A stretch of DNA of 64,000 nt from Bryopsis sp. KO-2023 (lineage: Eukaryota > Chlorophyta > Ulvophyceae > Bryopsidales > Bryopsidaceae): assembly GCA_030272585.1 (NCBI GenBank), contig BSYQ01000002.1:1426001-1490000 (forward strand), read 5' to 3'. The notes under the pieces are model-generated. The model was not told the DNA's origin and made no database searches. It saw only the letters and a list, made by a program, of their open reading frames with translations. Shown here in pieces: positions 21,612-33,500 of this stretch. A program made the translations under genes and the position numbers. Position 1 is the stretch's first letter. Every line of letters begins with the position of its first letter.

Positions 21612-21808
21612 GTGAAAATCCAGTTTTTGCTTCTTTTCTGGTCTCGGAGTCACTACATCGCAGCCTCTACACCAATGGATCTGACATTTTGTGGGCTTTA
21701 TCTACCTGTATCAGAGATGCTGCCCACAAAAGTTCACATCAATTGGATGTCTCACTCTTGAACTGTAACCCCAAACATAATTGGACAGTTATAACGGGAC
21801 AAAGTAAG
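21612..21808 (-). repeat. Mariner-like foldback arm, right
   Basis: Inverted partner of 20937-21133. It ends CGGGACAAAGTAAG before TA. Confidence 0.9.
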
Positions 21809-21810
21809 TA

Positions 21811-23690
21811 GTAAATTTGATTTTATACCATTCCTTTTTCTAGAGTCCGATTTCCTTCCTCAAAAATGTTGAATAGCTTTCCATGTTCGTCTTCGTTTTC
21901 TATTTATATTTTTGCTGGAAATTGCTATTCGGGTGATCAGAGAACCATTCGACTCAGTATTTTAAACAGGAAAGTAACAATCCTGGGTCAATTCCATGCG
22001 ATCGTGTGATATGTAACACCGGAAAACAGTATAAAAAAAATCCACCCATCCATCGTGTTGCGCCCCCCTCCTGACTATCTGCTTTCTTTTTTTTTTCCCT
22101 CTCGTCGAGTGTGTCTGTCTGTTGCATGGTCGCGTCACTAGGTGGATAACCAAGGAAATCAAACAAGTCACGTGCCCGGTATGCAATTCGAAGCTTGGTG
22201 GTTTTTGTATTCGATTTTTTTTTTTTCCTCTCACAAATTTTGCTTGAACGACTTGAATCGAAAGTTCAAAAATTTTGAACTCTTATTGCGGTGAAAGCTA
22301 TTAGCTAACTAGACGAGTTCTTCAAAAAGCCTTTCATGTCCAATAGAAAAAGCATCCGACATTCGAGCACGACTTTTCGAAAAGTCTTTGCTGAATCAAC
22401 GAGTTGCTTTTCATTTCATGGTGTGTTATCAATTGTTGGAAAGAAACCACGAACACATAATGTTGCAACCGTTTGTTTTAACAGATAAAAAAAAAGAGAA
22501 TTCCCTAAATAAATCCTAGTGAACTCAAGCTATGGAGGAAATGAACGTCGCGATATGTATATCTTCACACTGAGTTTGATCATAGCCCATTTTGTTCTAT
22601 AGGACGTGTCGCTTGGATGTATTGATCATCACCAACGCACCACAAGAATTGAGCTCATGAAAACCCTTGGCTATCTTCTCTACTTTCTCGAAAATTCCCT
22701 TTATTTATGCTTGGGGGAGTCGCCCTTGATGCCTACAAAAAAACAATTGAGAAGCCCATGCCACTTTTGAGCTGCATTCATCCAAAATGGGATTTTTCAA
22801 TCGTTAAACGTTGTGCGAATGCTTTATATTAATAGTGTAACGTGTGATAGGATTGCTGGGGGACGTTGTGAGATGACCTTGGTACTGAGTTTGGTTTTTA
22901 ATGGCACGCGTTGTTATGGGAGGCACCTTGTAATTCATCCACGTTTCAAATAGAAGGAAAAAGTATCTCGGATATACCTCTTATCGTTTGTGACATATGA
23001 GCTGATTGAGGATTCTCACACTTCCGATAAGACTTTTCCAGCCCTAAAACTCCTGGTTTTCCTGTTTCACACCTTTTTTTTTAATTTGGTGCCAACTTTG
23101 TACGACCGCCATATAGAAACAACTACTTGAAAAAAAAGAACAATTCAATGTTATGAACATTTTCAAGATTAACACACTTCTGGCGCTCTGCTATATTTAA
23201 TCAAATGCATCCAAAGTAATTTAATAATCTAGGTGGATTAACCAAGCGCATTAAAATATATATGGAAAGATATAGATAAGCATTCTTCTAAAACTCATGG
23301 GTATTTCGAAACCATTCATAAGCCCTATGACATCCTTGGTTGAATTCTTTGGATAATTTGACCTTTATTTGTTTCATTCAAACTTAACTTTCTTCTAGCA
23401 CTTAGTCAAACTATTCAAACTTTCCTAAATTGTAACGCGGAAGTAGTAAAATTTTGACATCGTGGATTGAATGCTCATCTTCACTTCCATTTGATGTTTT
23501 GTAGACTTCGTTTGCCAAAAGAGTTCAGAATCTTATGATTATTGACAGTCGCTGAGTCAACTATGGTTGCAAGGTGGTCGATTGCTGAAGGCCAAAAGAA
23601 ACAAAGCAATCGTCAGCACCATCGCATCAATGGAAAAGGCTAGCGCCATTCATAACATCGACTATCGTTTCACGGTTTTAATGGGCGCAA
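21811..23690. other. No recognisable feature
   Basis: AT-rich, with scattered T and A runs. No frame above 90 codons and no motif. Confidence 0.5.
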
Positions 23691-23740
23691 ATCGTGGGTT
23701 CACTCTTGAGACTGTGAGGGTTCGATTCCTTCCTTGTGCT
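23690..23740 (+). ncRNA. tRNA-like T-arm module
   Basis: GAGGGTTCGATTCCTTC (23716-23732) contains an exact B box, GGTTCGATTCC, and its T stem pairs. No A box or cloverleaf could be drawn upstream, so it is at most a tRNA remnant or SINE head. Confidence 0.3.
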
Positions 23741-23842
23741 AGATTAGACAAATTTCACTTCGTGAACAGGGATGGCAAAAAAGTTTTCATGGTATGGGGA
23801 CAAATGCAACAAATTTAAGAAAAAAAACAGTTTGTCAATGTG

Positions 23843-23890
23843 AAGGCATTGGGATTCGAACCCAAAAAGTCCATTCAACCATAATGCCTT
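23843..23890 (-). ncRNA. Short tRNA-like hairpin, copy 2
   Basis: On the minus strand an 8-bp stem AAGGCATT/AATGCCTT encloses a well-paired T arm, TTGGGTTCGAATCCCAA. The remaining 15 bases are too short for D and anticodon arms. Related to 17953-17998. Two copies with a conserved outer stem and T arm argue against chance. Confidence 0.45.
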
Positions 23891-23929
23891 TCATTTCCGA
23901 ATAAAGACCCAAAGGTAACGGTCCCCATT

Positions 23930-24070
23930 TGAGCGTCCCTGTGGTGGGGTCCGCCATTGGTTTGGTGCTCTCGACTCGGACTTAGCCAACCCGAGTTCGA
24001 ATCCCCTTGTCGACCGACTCCCTCTAGTCGGTGGCTGGTGAGCTTGGCTCACGTTAGTCACACTAAAAAT
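23930..24070 (+). repeat. Possible tRNA-derived SINE
   Basis: CGAGTTCGAATCCCC (23991-24005) is B-box-like. It is followed by a hairpin with a CGACTNNNNNNAGTCG core around 24015-24031, then an AT-rich tail. The A box is poor and I see no target duplication, so the SINE reading is tentative. Confidence 0.25.
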
Positions 24071-24169
24071 ACATATAATAATATAACTTTATCCTTTAAT
24101 TAATAAAAAGTCAGCTCCCAATTGATTAATTCCCAGTTATGTGCTTGATTGTGTGACCCGTGATTGCGT

Positions 24170-24345
24170 GACCTGTTCTAGACAGGCGCCAGGTCGGTCT
24201 GGACAGGCAGCCCACCTGGCGTCAGTCTAAAACAGGTCACACCGGTCTAAAACAGAGTCACACCAGTAAGACCGGTACTAGACAGGCGATACCGGTCTAG
24301 ACAGGTCAAATCCGGTCTAGTAAAGGTTTTCCGGTCCGGTCCTTT
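24170..24345. repeat. CCGGTCTAGACAGG-type subrepeats and hairpin
   Basis: GACCTGTTCTAGACAGGCGC (from 24170) is largely complementary to the segment ending at 24238, which gives a 25-bp imperfect hairpin. Words such as CCGGTCTAGACAGG and ACCGGTCTA recur downstream to 24345. The pattern suits the subterminal part of a DNA transposon, but no ends could be defined. Confidence 0.4.
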
Positions 24346-24359
24346 AAAACTTGCTGGGG

Positions 24360-25825
24360 CCCAGGTCTGATGATTACTTCGAAAACTTAGCTCGCAACAT
24401 AACGAAAGTTACTTTCGTTCGCTAATCCTAAAGTTCCAAGTGGAGAAGAAGTAAACCGAGAAAAAACCGAGGAATTCTCGGCAATTGTGAGAAAGATGTA
24501 AATGATGGCTCCTCATTTAATCCACAATAAGATGGATTAGTAGGTGAGGTATCTTGAACATGAAAAGCACACAGTTGTCTCACAAAAGTATGTGCAAGAA
24601 ACAAAAAAAATAAGAATAAGGATCGACAAAAAAGAATCAAATGAAGATCAAAGCTTTTCAAAACAAGAAACTCGATTAGATTAGTTGATTTCCTTCACTT
24701 TTCGGGTTTAATAAACAGATTTTGGCATGAAATTCCCTCATGAAGAGATGTGTCGTACACAAACGTTTGGGTGCTACCTATAGCACTTCCTCTTTTATCC
24801 GGAGCAGTGACCAGGTTCGTGAACTCTGTATTTGCGAGACAAAAGAATACAACTCTATGTTTTATATGGAAAATGCTTTTCTAAGTTAACAAGCGTGCTG
24901 CAACTCGGGTGCAAGTTACCGGATCAGAGACCATCGATAATATGAGGCACAACTATAGCCACCAACTTTTGTTGACGTGGTTCAAACCCAATAAAGTTTT
25001 TCAAAACATTCTTCCCCCCAATACAGGAACTTAATGTGTGCAATTTATCACTAGCCAATGAACTTACGAATAGTTCCTTAAGCACCTCGTTAGTGTAGAG
25101 TAAAAAAGAAAAAAGAAAAAAAAAAAAAAAGAAGAAAAAGATAGGTTCAGAGAAAAGTGCATTACGGACAACTAGGGTCAATAAGAAAATTTTCTCTTAT
25201 GAGGCATTTTATGTTTCTTGGGAAGAAGCTAACGAAACCATAGAACTAATTGATAGCCTCATTTTGATCATATTCCCTAATAGAAGGTGGGATTGGCACA
25301 CATCTCAGAAACTCTTGAAATACTGACAGAAAGAGAGTAAAGATGTTCGATCTCTTGCCTATGTCTACCCTTAAAAGGCCCAAGGAACGACACATGAGCA
25401 AAAGCACCATAGAAATAGTAAATGCACGGATTCTCGCCAAATTTTCTTGCCCTTCAAGATAATCATCTATAAAAGCTTGTTTTTTTTTCGGTTTCAACTT
25501 TTGGTATGTTGCATCTTAATTTCTCTCGACGATGGAGTTGCAAACATAAAAGAAGAATTGCATGAATTGCTTTTTGAAGACGCATGAATTGCAGCAAATC
25601 GTCTCAAAAAACTTGTAGGTGTCAGACGTTATTTACACTCCAAAATAAAAAAAATGAAATTTAGCTTCAAAGGTATTTGGGAAAAATAAGCTTTTACTAA
25701 GTAATGAAGGTTGTACCTTATGCTTCCGGAGAATACCACCTATCAAAATCTTCGAATACGAAAAGTCCAGGTGCAAAGCACCTTACAATGTTTTTTTTTA
25801 ACCTCAACCTATTGAGGTTTATGTT
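24360..25825. other. No recognisable feature
   Basis: AT-rich, with an interrupted poly(A) tract near 25110-25140. An 83-codon minus frame (25246-25497) shows no motif. Confidence 0.45.
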
Positions 25826-25830
25826 GTTTG

Positions 25831-26487
25831 ATGCAGGATGAATACTGCCTTATAGAGCAGACGAAATCCTGCCACTACTGTTCCAAGCAGCACGTGAAGT
25901 GGCAGTGCAATGGGTTCCAACCAAACAGAGCAATGTGTCATGTCCTATTGTTCCAGGTAGCTTCCAGTATTTTTTCTTCAATAAATATAAAAATAAAAGG
26001 CTGCGTTTTTATAAAAGGCTGCTTGTACAGGTGCGTGCAACGTTGCGGCAAAACCCTTGAAGAGGTTTTAGAAACAAAATGCCCAAGATGTCAAACCTGT
26101 TGTCCATGCGCAAAGTGCAAGCGAAGAGACGAGCAAAAAAGACAAAGAGACGAGCAAATGAAAAGAAAGGAGACATTTCCACGAAAATTAAAGTTCAATG
26201 GTAGGTCAAGACGTGTGGGGCAATCATCATCAAAGTCGTGGATAGTGGACAGGTCGCATTGTCGCCTCATTGAAAGGATGAATGCGGCAACAGAGAACGG
26301 CAAGACTGGGTTAAATTGCAGCAAGAGCAAGGTGGCGGCAGACTTGTTATTGATCAGGGACGCAACCATGGCGATCAAGCTGGTGTTATTGTTTTTGGCA
26401 TTGGTTTCGTTATGTGCTGGAATGGACCGGTGGTGGAAAAAAAATACAAATAAAAATAAAAACGGACAACGATTGAAAAAGAGATAA
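25831..26487 (+). CDS. Zinc-finger protein, 4CXXC_R1-like (exon or short gene)
   Basis: A 218-codon frame whose Cys pattern resembles the 4CXXC_R1 zinc-binding domain of CDCA7- and JmjC-type chromatin proteins. It has CHYC early, further Cys at QC and MC, then a CVQRCGKTLEEV block like the RYGE segment, and CPRCQTCCPCAKCKRR, which mirrors CPxCRGxCNCxxCRKK. Downstream the chain is basic (Lys/Arg/Gln-rich), then has a short hydrophobic stretch (IKLVLLFLALVSLCAG) near its end. A good splice acceptor (polypyrimidine tract, then GATGCAG at 25830-25836) directly precedes GATGAATAC. This may therefore be an internal exon and the ATG not the true start. The spacing around residues 38-70 is loose, and a retained intron there (GTAGCT near 25960) is possible. 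In known proteins this domain acts in the nucleus on chromatin. Confidence 0.5.
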   Translation: MQDEYCLIEQTKSCHYCSKQHVKWQCNGFQPNRAMCHVLLFQVASSIFSSINIKIKGCVFIKGCLYRCVQRCGKTLEEVLETKCPRCQTCCPCAKCKRRDEQKRQRDEQMKRKETFPRKLKFNGRSRRVGQSSSKSWIVDRSHCRLIERMNAATENGKTGLNCSKSKVAADLLLIRDATMAIKLVLLFLALVSLCAGMDRWWKKNTNKNKNGQRLKKR

Positions 26488-28335
26488 TCGACATCGCCAA
26501 ATGCGCAAAAGAAAGCCAATCACCTTTATTACCAGCCGAATGATTTTGAAGCACTCGCCTAAAGTCATGAACGATTTTTTTTTGCTGAGAAAGCGACGGC
26601 CTCGTGAAGTGGATTTTGAACCTCAGCTTGAAGGAGACAGTAACGGGAGCACATCTATTTAGATTGTCAAAAGAAATAAAGAAAAAGACCTCCAGCTAGT
26701 CCAACTTTTAGCCAGCAACGCTTCCATTAGTCACAAATGCTCAACTGCTTTTAATGTTCAATGATCGCCTAGTTTCGTTTTCGACACAACCCTATGTTAC
26801 ATTGGTTGGGCATAACACTCTAGGGGAAAGAAAAAAGCGATAGGTTATGGCGCATGTTTGAAGCAACGGTGTTGAATATCCTTGCAAAAGGGGACTCCTC
26901 CAACGTAGCTCTACAGAGGAAGAAGATCAATGCGAAAGGTACGTTTATTGTACCTCGTTGAGGTAGTTGGGTGTAGGGGATCCGAGTATGGAAGGACTTT
27001 TGAGTCATTTTGAAGAGCACTTTGGGACCGACCGACCAGGGATTAAGGCTAGGCAATTGGAAAGTTTTCCATGCAGTTGTACGTCCGGCGGTTTCATGAT
27101 ATGGTTGTCCAGTATTTTCCATGCATTGTTGACATAGGGTCTTTCCAAACGCGAGAAACGTTGCTAGAAACTAGATAAGATACAACAAAAAGATTGTTGA
27201 TGAGAAGAGATGTTACATCATATACGATGCATGAATGCGTTAATTCTTTTCACCGGGGAGAAAGCGTTGAGGACCTTTCATAGATCAAAGTGCAAACATA
27301 CGTACAACAAGCAAGTAGGAACTTTACATGACTTAGTCATGGCTTGTCTCATTTTTCTCTCAAAAGAAGAGAGAAACTAATGACAAGGGAAACTTTCCGA
27401 TTACTTAGCATGCCAAAAGTGTGCCCCAGTTGGTTTGGGGCGGAACAACAGCGTGTTCCCCGAGGAAGGGAAATTTGAGGTGAAAGAGAAGGTCTATTTT
27501 TAGATAGCTTAAGAAGTCTTCGTACAAGAGACCTAGAAATCACTTTCTTGCAAGTGTGAAGTCATGCAATACAAATTGCCCCGCTTGATTGATGTTATAT
27601 ATAAACTTTCAGTTTCACACGCTAGCCGGGGACAACATTAATCTTTGAGCTAGTAGGTAACAAATGAGATCGATTCTAATCGACCTCTCTCCGTTAATGT
27701 ACATTGTACTATTTCGAAAAATAGAATAATGACCCCCAGATCAACCCATGGGCACAGGGTTTGGTCCGATGAAAAAAATAGCATATAGTTCTTTTCGGAT
27801 TTTAGAGCGAGAGAGCGAGCTAGTAATTACCATGGATACCGGCGAAACAAGTAGGGAGAAAAAGAGCGAATCTTTTTTAAAATTATCCAATAATAATCCT
27901 TATCCCCGGGTAATCATGTAGCGGCTAATCCATACGCGAATATAGATATAAAAAAAAAAATCCAGTACCTCGGGATTCAACCAAATACAACAATATTATA
28001 TGACCCTGATACTTTTATTGATGGTGAGTGGTTATTTTAATCACCGAACGAGATGGATTACTAATAGTTGGGTCGAGGGCGATTATTGTGACGTTTAATC
28101 GAGCAACACCGGAACCTATCAAACCGCCTAATTTTCCAAAAAAAGTCCAAACAAAGTGGACGGCCTCGAGATAGAAACACGACAAGGCCCTATTGCTATG
28201 GTTTTTGATATAATAAAAACACACCCTTGTACGAGTACCAGAAAGAATGGCCTAGTTCCGATACAAGTGAATCGCCACCAACAATATGACTTATCATCAA
28301 CCTGGACTCCTAAGGGTGGGGATAATCCCTCATTA
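26488..28335. other. No recognisable feature
   Basis: AT-rich. Frames up to 100 codons show no motif. Further exons of the zinc-finger gene could lie here, but I could not identify any. Confidence 0.4.
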
Positions 28336-28337
28336 TT

Positions 28338-28465
28338 TAGAAAAGTTTTGTTAATGAAGACCGAGTACTTGTTTACGGAAGCGACCGGCTTACGTCCATG
28401 GGTTCCCTCGTAACAGAACTTTTCCTCCACTAGTCGCATCCTTTAATTCTTCGCTCCCCACCACC
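28338..28465 (-). repeat. Diverged dispersed repeat B, copy 1
   Basis: Similar to 40170-40347 in the same orientation. Shared blocks include GTTAATGAAGA, GGGTTCCCT, AGTCGCATYCTTTAATTC and CACCACC. On the minus strand both copies read as VNK.S.FIN..FL....LSP, so the ancestor was perhaps coding. Family unknown. Confidence 0.5.
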
Positions 28466-28469
28466 CGCA

Positions 28470-29990
28470 AATCTCTACATAATAATCGAAGCCTTTTAGC
28501 TTTTTCTTCTATGTGTTGTAGGAACCGATATTCCCCCGCAAAGATGAAGGCGAAACCTTGATGAACATCTTCTATATGATTGGTACGCCAAACAAACATG
28601 TTTGGCCCAACGTGATGGAGCTCCCGCACCGGTAAATGAATAATAAAATACATTCTTTTCATTAATAGTAAAAGAGGGTTATGCGAAACCGAATTAAAAA
28701 ACTGGGACGTAGGGTTTCTTTTTTTAGTGAAAAAAAGGGATTCAAGGAGTATGAGGAAAAGAAGATTGTATTAAGAAAACAAAAAAGAAACACCCACACT
28801 GACAAGACTGCCTCCAAAAATGTATCAGCACAAAAAAAAAAAAAGAAACCTCCACCTAATGAAATAAGGGCTGAGTAATGGATGAATTGCACGCTTTGAG
28901 AGATATGTATATTCATTGACTAAAAACTGGAAACCCTCCATTACGGATGGTAGATTGCCAGCAGCAAACCTGGAAAATTTTTGTAAGGTTCAAAAAAACC
29001 GAAGTAGCACTAGCGTTCACAGCAATATTACCAGCTAGGGGCAGCGATTGTGGCAAGTAAAGCGTATAGACTTCATATCCGGAAGCTCTAGCCATGGTCT
29101 CCACCTTAACTATCACATGGTTTTTACATCTCGGTATGGTCCCCAATCTTGAGCCCGACATATCAAATATTAAGAACTGTGCGATAATGATGCGGCTACT
29201 AACATATCACTATTAGAGTGGGTTAAAAAAATGGTATGGCCTTTAGCAAAAAGAAAACAACTTATTTATTGTTTCAAGACGCAATGCTGCAATGACCTCC
29301 CGCAGTGAAACTTATATCATCCTCCTTTAATTTTTGGAACTTTGGCTCAGTGCAACTCATTCGGCCCGTGTAGGCAAGATAGTTGTAATAATAATTTGTT
29401 GCTCTCGAATCGAGTGGTCACATGTTACTTTCTCTTTCTCAAACGAGTTTATCTGAGAAGCTTAAGTTTCGGATCTGGAAACCTTGTGAATCAAGCAAGT
29501 TGATAACGACACATTCATTTTTCCGATAGTTGTTAGGTCGTCTGTAAGAAATATTAGGTTTGAATACCTTAGAAAATGTCTAGAAACCAAGGATACATAA
29601 GAAACGACACACTCAAGCGCCAAGGGCGAGGATAGTAGTCTGTTTCATAACTATCGAATGAACAGATTGGTCAATAGTGGTGCACCTTAAGGTGTGTCCA
29701 CACACACAAATTATAATCCAACAAACCCCACAAACCATTCGTTGTTTAACAATGTGTGTTTTTCGCAAAAGATGCGGGGGAGGCCCAACCGGTGAGAACG
29801 CACCTCAAAACGTTCCACAACCTAGGTGAGTTTAGCAAGCAGGTTAAAGTGTCATATGAGGGGAATGTCTTCCTCCAGAAGTTGGTACAAGGCACGAGTT
29901 GAACTGATCAATCTTTTGCTTCTTACTTTCGAGATTGTCCAAAATCAAATATCGGTTGCGAAATATTTGAGGCCAAGCCATTACGTCGAA
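28470..29990. other. No recognisable feature
   Basis: Includes a Lys-rich frame (28681-28878) that simply follows A-rich DNA. Nothing else is supported. Confidence 0.45.
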
Positions 29991-30018
29991 AAGGTCAGCC
30001 CTGGACTAGGCCAACAGG

Positions 30019-30563
30019 TGGACCCCACTGCCAGACAGAATGGGATTCGTTTCCAGGGAGATTCAGTGCCAAGTGGGAATGGATGCCCGCTATTTACAAA
30101 TTGCTGAGCTTGAGGAGATAAACGACGACTTTAGGTGCGAGGTGCGAGAGACGCTCTTGCAGTTGATTGTTGTTGTCTCGATCGGTGCCTTGATCGACTA
30201 ATTGTGCCACAAGTCCTATAAGAACAATATTTTTCTTCCGGTCTACGGAAAACCGGTCGTTTAAGTGGTGTTAATGCAAATTAATCATTATTATGGTGGA
30301 ACAAACACTAGGCTAGGTTACCAATAACCAGCGCTGGCTCGTCGATATCTTGCTCTCCCAAGCAGCTCAATTGCTAGGGAGCGTGCGTTCTCAAAACTGG
30401 GACACATAGTACGTTCTTGAAGGTCACGGTTATTCGATGATCGCATCACTAAGCTTTCACTTTTATCGGGCTGGTGTGAATATTTTACACTTCGTATTGG
30501 GTTATTGGATTTGTGTACGTGGTTATCAATGACGTACAAAGGTATTGTTAGCTCACAAGCCTA
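30019..30563 (+). pseudogene. hAT transposase, C-terminal part, broken
   Basis: The frame that starts at 30019 reads GMDARYLQIAELEE, matching the LDPRFK-L..L block of hAT transposases. After several stops (first near 30199) it resumes in the same frame with PALARRYLALPSSS, IARERAFSKLGHIV and RSRLFDDRITKLSLL. That is the hAT dimerisation domain, with its SSA..ER.FS...I...R..L signature. A TGA interrupts it just before RSRLF. The order and shared frame identify a decayed hAT transposase. The N-terminal zinc finger and first catalytic region are not visible upstream, where 29826-30018 shows only weak similarity. Confidence 0.75.
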
Positions 30564-33500
30564 GAATTTTACGTGGCCACGAGAATGATATTTGGCGAGC
30601 ACAGCCAACTGCTTTAGACACGAAACAAGCATGAACGGGGTCATCATTAAACCGAGGTGAACTAATAATGGATCATCTTGATGATTCCGCTCTTCCTCAT
30701 ATATTTTTGTTGAGAAAATGCTTGCAAAGTTAAATAATTCATGAAACGCACCCAAATGGACCTCATCTCAAGATGAATCAAATTGTTTTCTAAAATTCCA
30801 AGGCGATAGGGCTGGTTGATTAACTTGGGACAATGATAAGAAAGTGATATAGACCTCATCATGGATGCCCAACATGATCTCTCATTGTTGTTGCCTTCAT
30901 GATAGCGTGTACAATAGATCTCACTAACAGAGAAGGAAGCGGTGCGCAAACACATAAAACTAAAAGAAGAAACATGGTAACAATGATAAGAAAAATACGG
31001 AAGAAGCTACAACTTGTCGAGTCGTGACGACTCCAGAATCAAAGACATTTTTTCGGCGCTTGGATCGTTGGAAGAATTTCGACACATTTTAGGAGAAGCG
31101 AGCGTAATTAAGATAAGCGGAGCCTAAGAGATTCTCATCAAAAACTTTAGAGCCGATGGATCGGACTGAAAAGATCAAGGAAGGTGCCCTTTGGGACGCT
31201 AGAGAATCCAAGTGAACCAGACATTAAACAAAACATGCAAGCATCCATATTTAAAGGTCCGAGTGAGTTAGATACTAAACAAAACATGCAAGCATCTATA
31301 TTTAAAGGACAAGGTGCAAAGGGAAAAGCTTCTTGCAAGGGCTGACGACATATTTTCTTTTTATTTTCTTGTTTCAACCCAAAGACACAATTTAATGCAA
31401 GAAAGTATTGTTCATGAAATGTCTCTAATTATACATATTTTGTTTGTTGTAACATGCTTTTTTTCTTATCAATTTGATATTTTGCAACTTTGAGGTATAA
31501 TTGTTTTAGATTAGGGACAAGGCAGTGGGGACTATTCATTTTTGACTGTTGAGGAGTATTATAATATATGGACGAAACCAGAAGAGTTTAATATCCCATT
31601 GTTCATAAGAACGTGTGACAAATGACATATTTCCAAGCACAATCACGTGGAAGAAACTTTAATTAGAGAGCTAGAGTAATGTGTTCAAAGGTCGGAGGAA
31701 GCTTACCCATGCAAGGTTCGATGTAGGGAGTGTGATGTTTGTCAACAACAAAACACATGTCCAAGTCGGACTCTGTACTTTGCACTAGAAATTCCAAGCA
31801 CACACACTACGTCCGTTTTTTGCTGGACGTTACGACCCTTAAAATTAAAACATTTATCCCAACCGATTTTATGCAAGATATCTTATCTTATATGGAGTTA
31901 TCAACAGGTTCGAGCAGGGACATTTTTTCATGCTTCTTCTTTAAGGATAAAAAAACCACCACCACCTCTAGCATATAATTTGCTTGATGAATGAGCATGC
32001 GACCCACATGATTAGAAAACCGAAGGAAAACGTTTAGCATGAGGTAGTCATCATAATCGAAAAATATCGGGAAGTGGGTGTAGCGACGTTGTAGTACAAC
32101 AACAGTGAGTTGCGATTCGTGGTATTGCCATCTATATCGGGCGGTGTTTCTTTTTTCGTCCGAGATTGAGGACTTTAAAATATAGATATATATATTATTA
32201 TATAGACCTCCCGTCTCAAATATGTATGACCTCTTGTGAGCCACTGCCGAGCTCATGTAGATTTATGTTGTACCAAGCGGAATGTTTGCACCGCACGTTG
32301 ACTCGGGTTAATACATTAAAATATTGGATAGAAAGTTTTTTTTCGATAGTCGTCTCTTGTTCAGAACTAGTTCTGTATTGTTCAATATTTCCTTTTTTCT
32401 CAGACATTCATTTATAGCGCACTTTGTTTCGAGTTCCAGGTTAGATTGTTTCATGTTGTACAACAAGTGAACTCATATATAACCGATGTCTCATTTGTGA
32501 CGTCTTGTTTCTTATCACTTTCAGGATACCGATCGAGAATAACCAAGAAAATATTGTTCATTGAAGAAAACCCTGAATTGTCACCGCCTCTCCAATTGTC
32601 GCCACCCAATAACTGATAACTCCTATTTGTTCACCAGCACTCCTTTCCGTAGCTAGCCCCTCATTGCCTGTTAGCAAGAAGATTGATTCTAGGAAACATG
32701 ATTAAACCGGCTAGACCCCATATATGTATGGTCGTCTTTGAAAGCGAGATTTTTGTTGCGGTGGGGAGTGTTGAAGTTTTTCCTGTAGAAACTTCCGACT
32801 TATACGTAGGTTTGGCCTCTTTTGCAGCCCATCGAATAAGTTTCCTTCCCACTCTACCCTTTTCTTGCTGGCCTGGTGGAGCTCGACATTTGGAAAGATG
32901 GAGTGAAATATTTGGGAGAAGAACTGAGCTAGGTCAAGGTCCAGGCGAAACATATCGTGGAGTGTGCGAAAAACCGGCCTAGAGCATAAATGGAGAAATA
33001 GCAAAAAAACCCAAAGGTATATAAGCTCTTAAATTTTAATCAAAGAACGACGAGGATTCCGCACCAACCGCACCAATTTGAGAATTTCATCTGGTGGCAT
33101 CGTGTGAAAATAGGACAATTCATCGAGCGTACCGTGGAATTATCAGTTGTGCACCATACACGAATCTTATTATCGTAGTTCTTTGATTACCTGGTCGGTT
33201 TTATCTTTAGATGTAGGATTTTATTTTTTTCAAAGAATAATTTACCCGGATTTGCGGAATTCATTCGCGCCCGAGATGTGGGCACAGTGTGTCGGGTGCT
33301 CTGTATGGACCTTCGCCTTGTTTAGTGCCTCTCACATTCCTTGCGCGTGTGACTCGATCTGTTTTGTAGGACTCCCTTTAAAAGACGTGGACTTGATACC
33401 AACCCCTCTCGGCGGAGAACACATCGGGAGGTGGCTGCCGCTGGCCGTGTTCCCGTTCAACAAGCAACAACGAGAGCGCGATGAGGGCACACACTTCCAC

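Larger units (their letters stand above)
20937..21808. mobile_element. Mariner/Stowaway-like foldback element, non-autonomous
   Basis: TA duplications (20935-20936, 21809-21810) bracket 872 bp with 197-bp inverted arms (20937-21133 and 21612-21808) that are about 93 percent identical. The ends read CTTACTYTGTCCCGTTATAA, similar to the CTCCCTCCGTCCC-type ends of Tc1/mariner and Stowaway elements. Each arm also holds a smaller palindrome (TTTTGTGGGC ... GCCCACAAAA). The 478-bp centre has GC-rich and AT-rich halves but no transposase motif, so mobilisation would have to come from an element elsewhere. Confidence 0.75.

Noticed and set aside
26091..26519. 142-codon minus ORF opposite the zinc-finger frame
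   Set aside because: Hydrophobic Phe/Leu-rich reading that mirrors the Lys-rich sense strand. The sense frame has the Cys signature.
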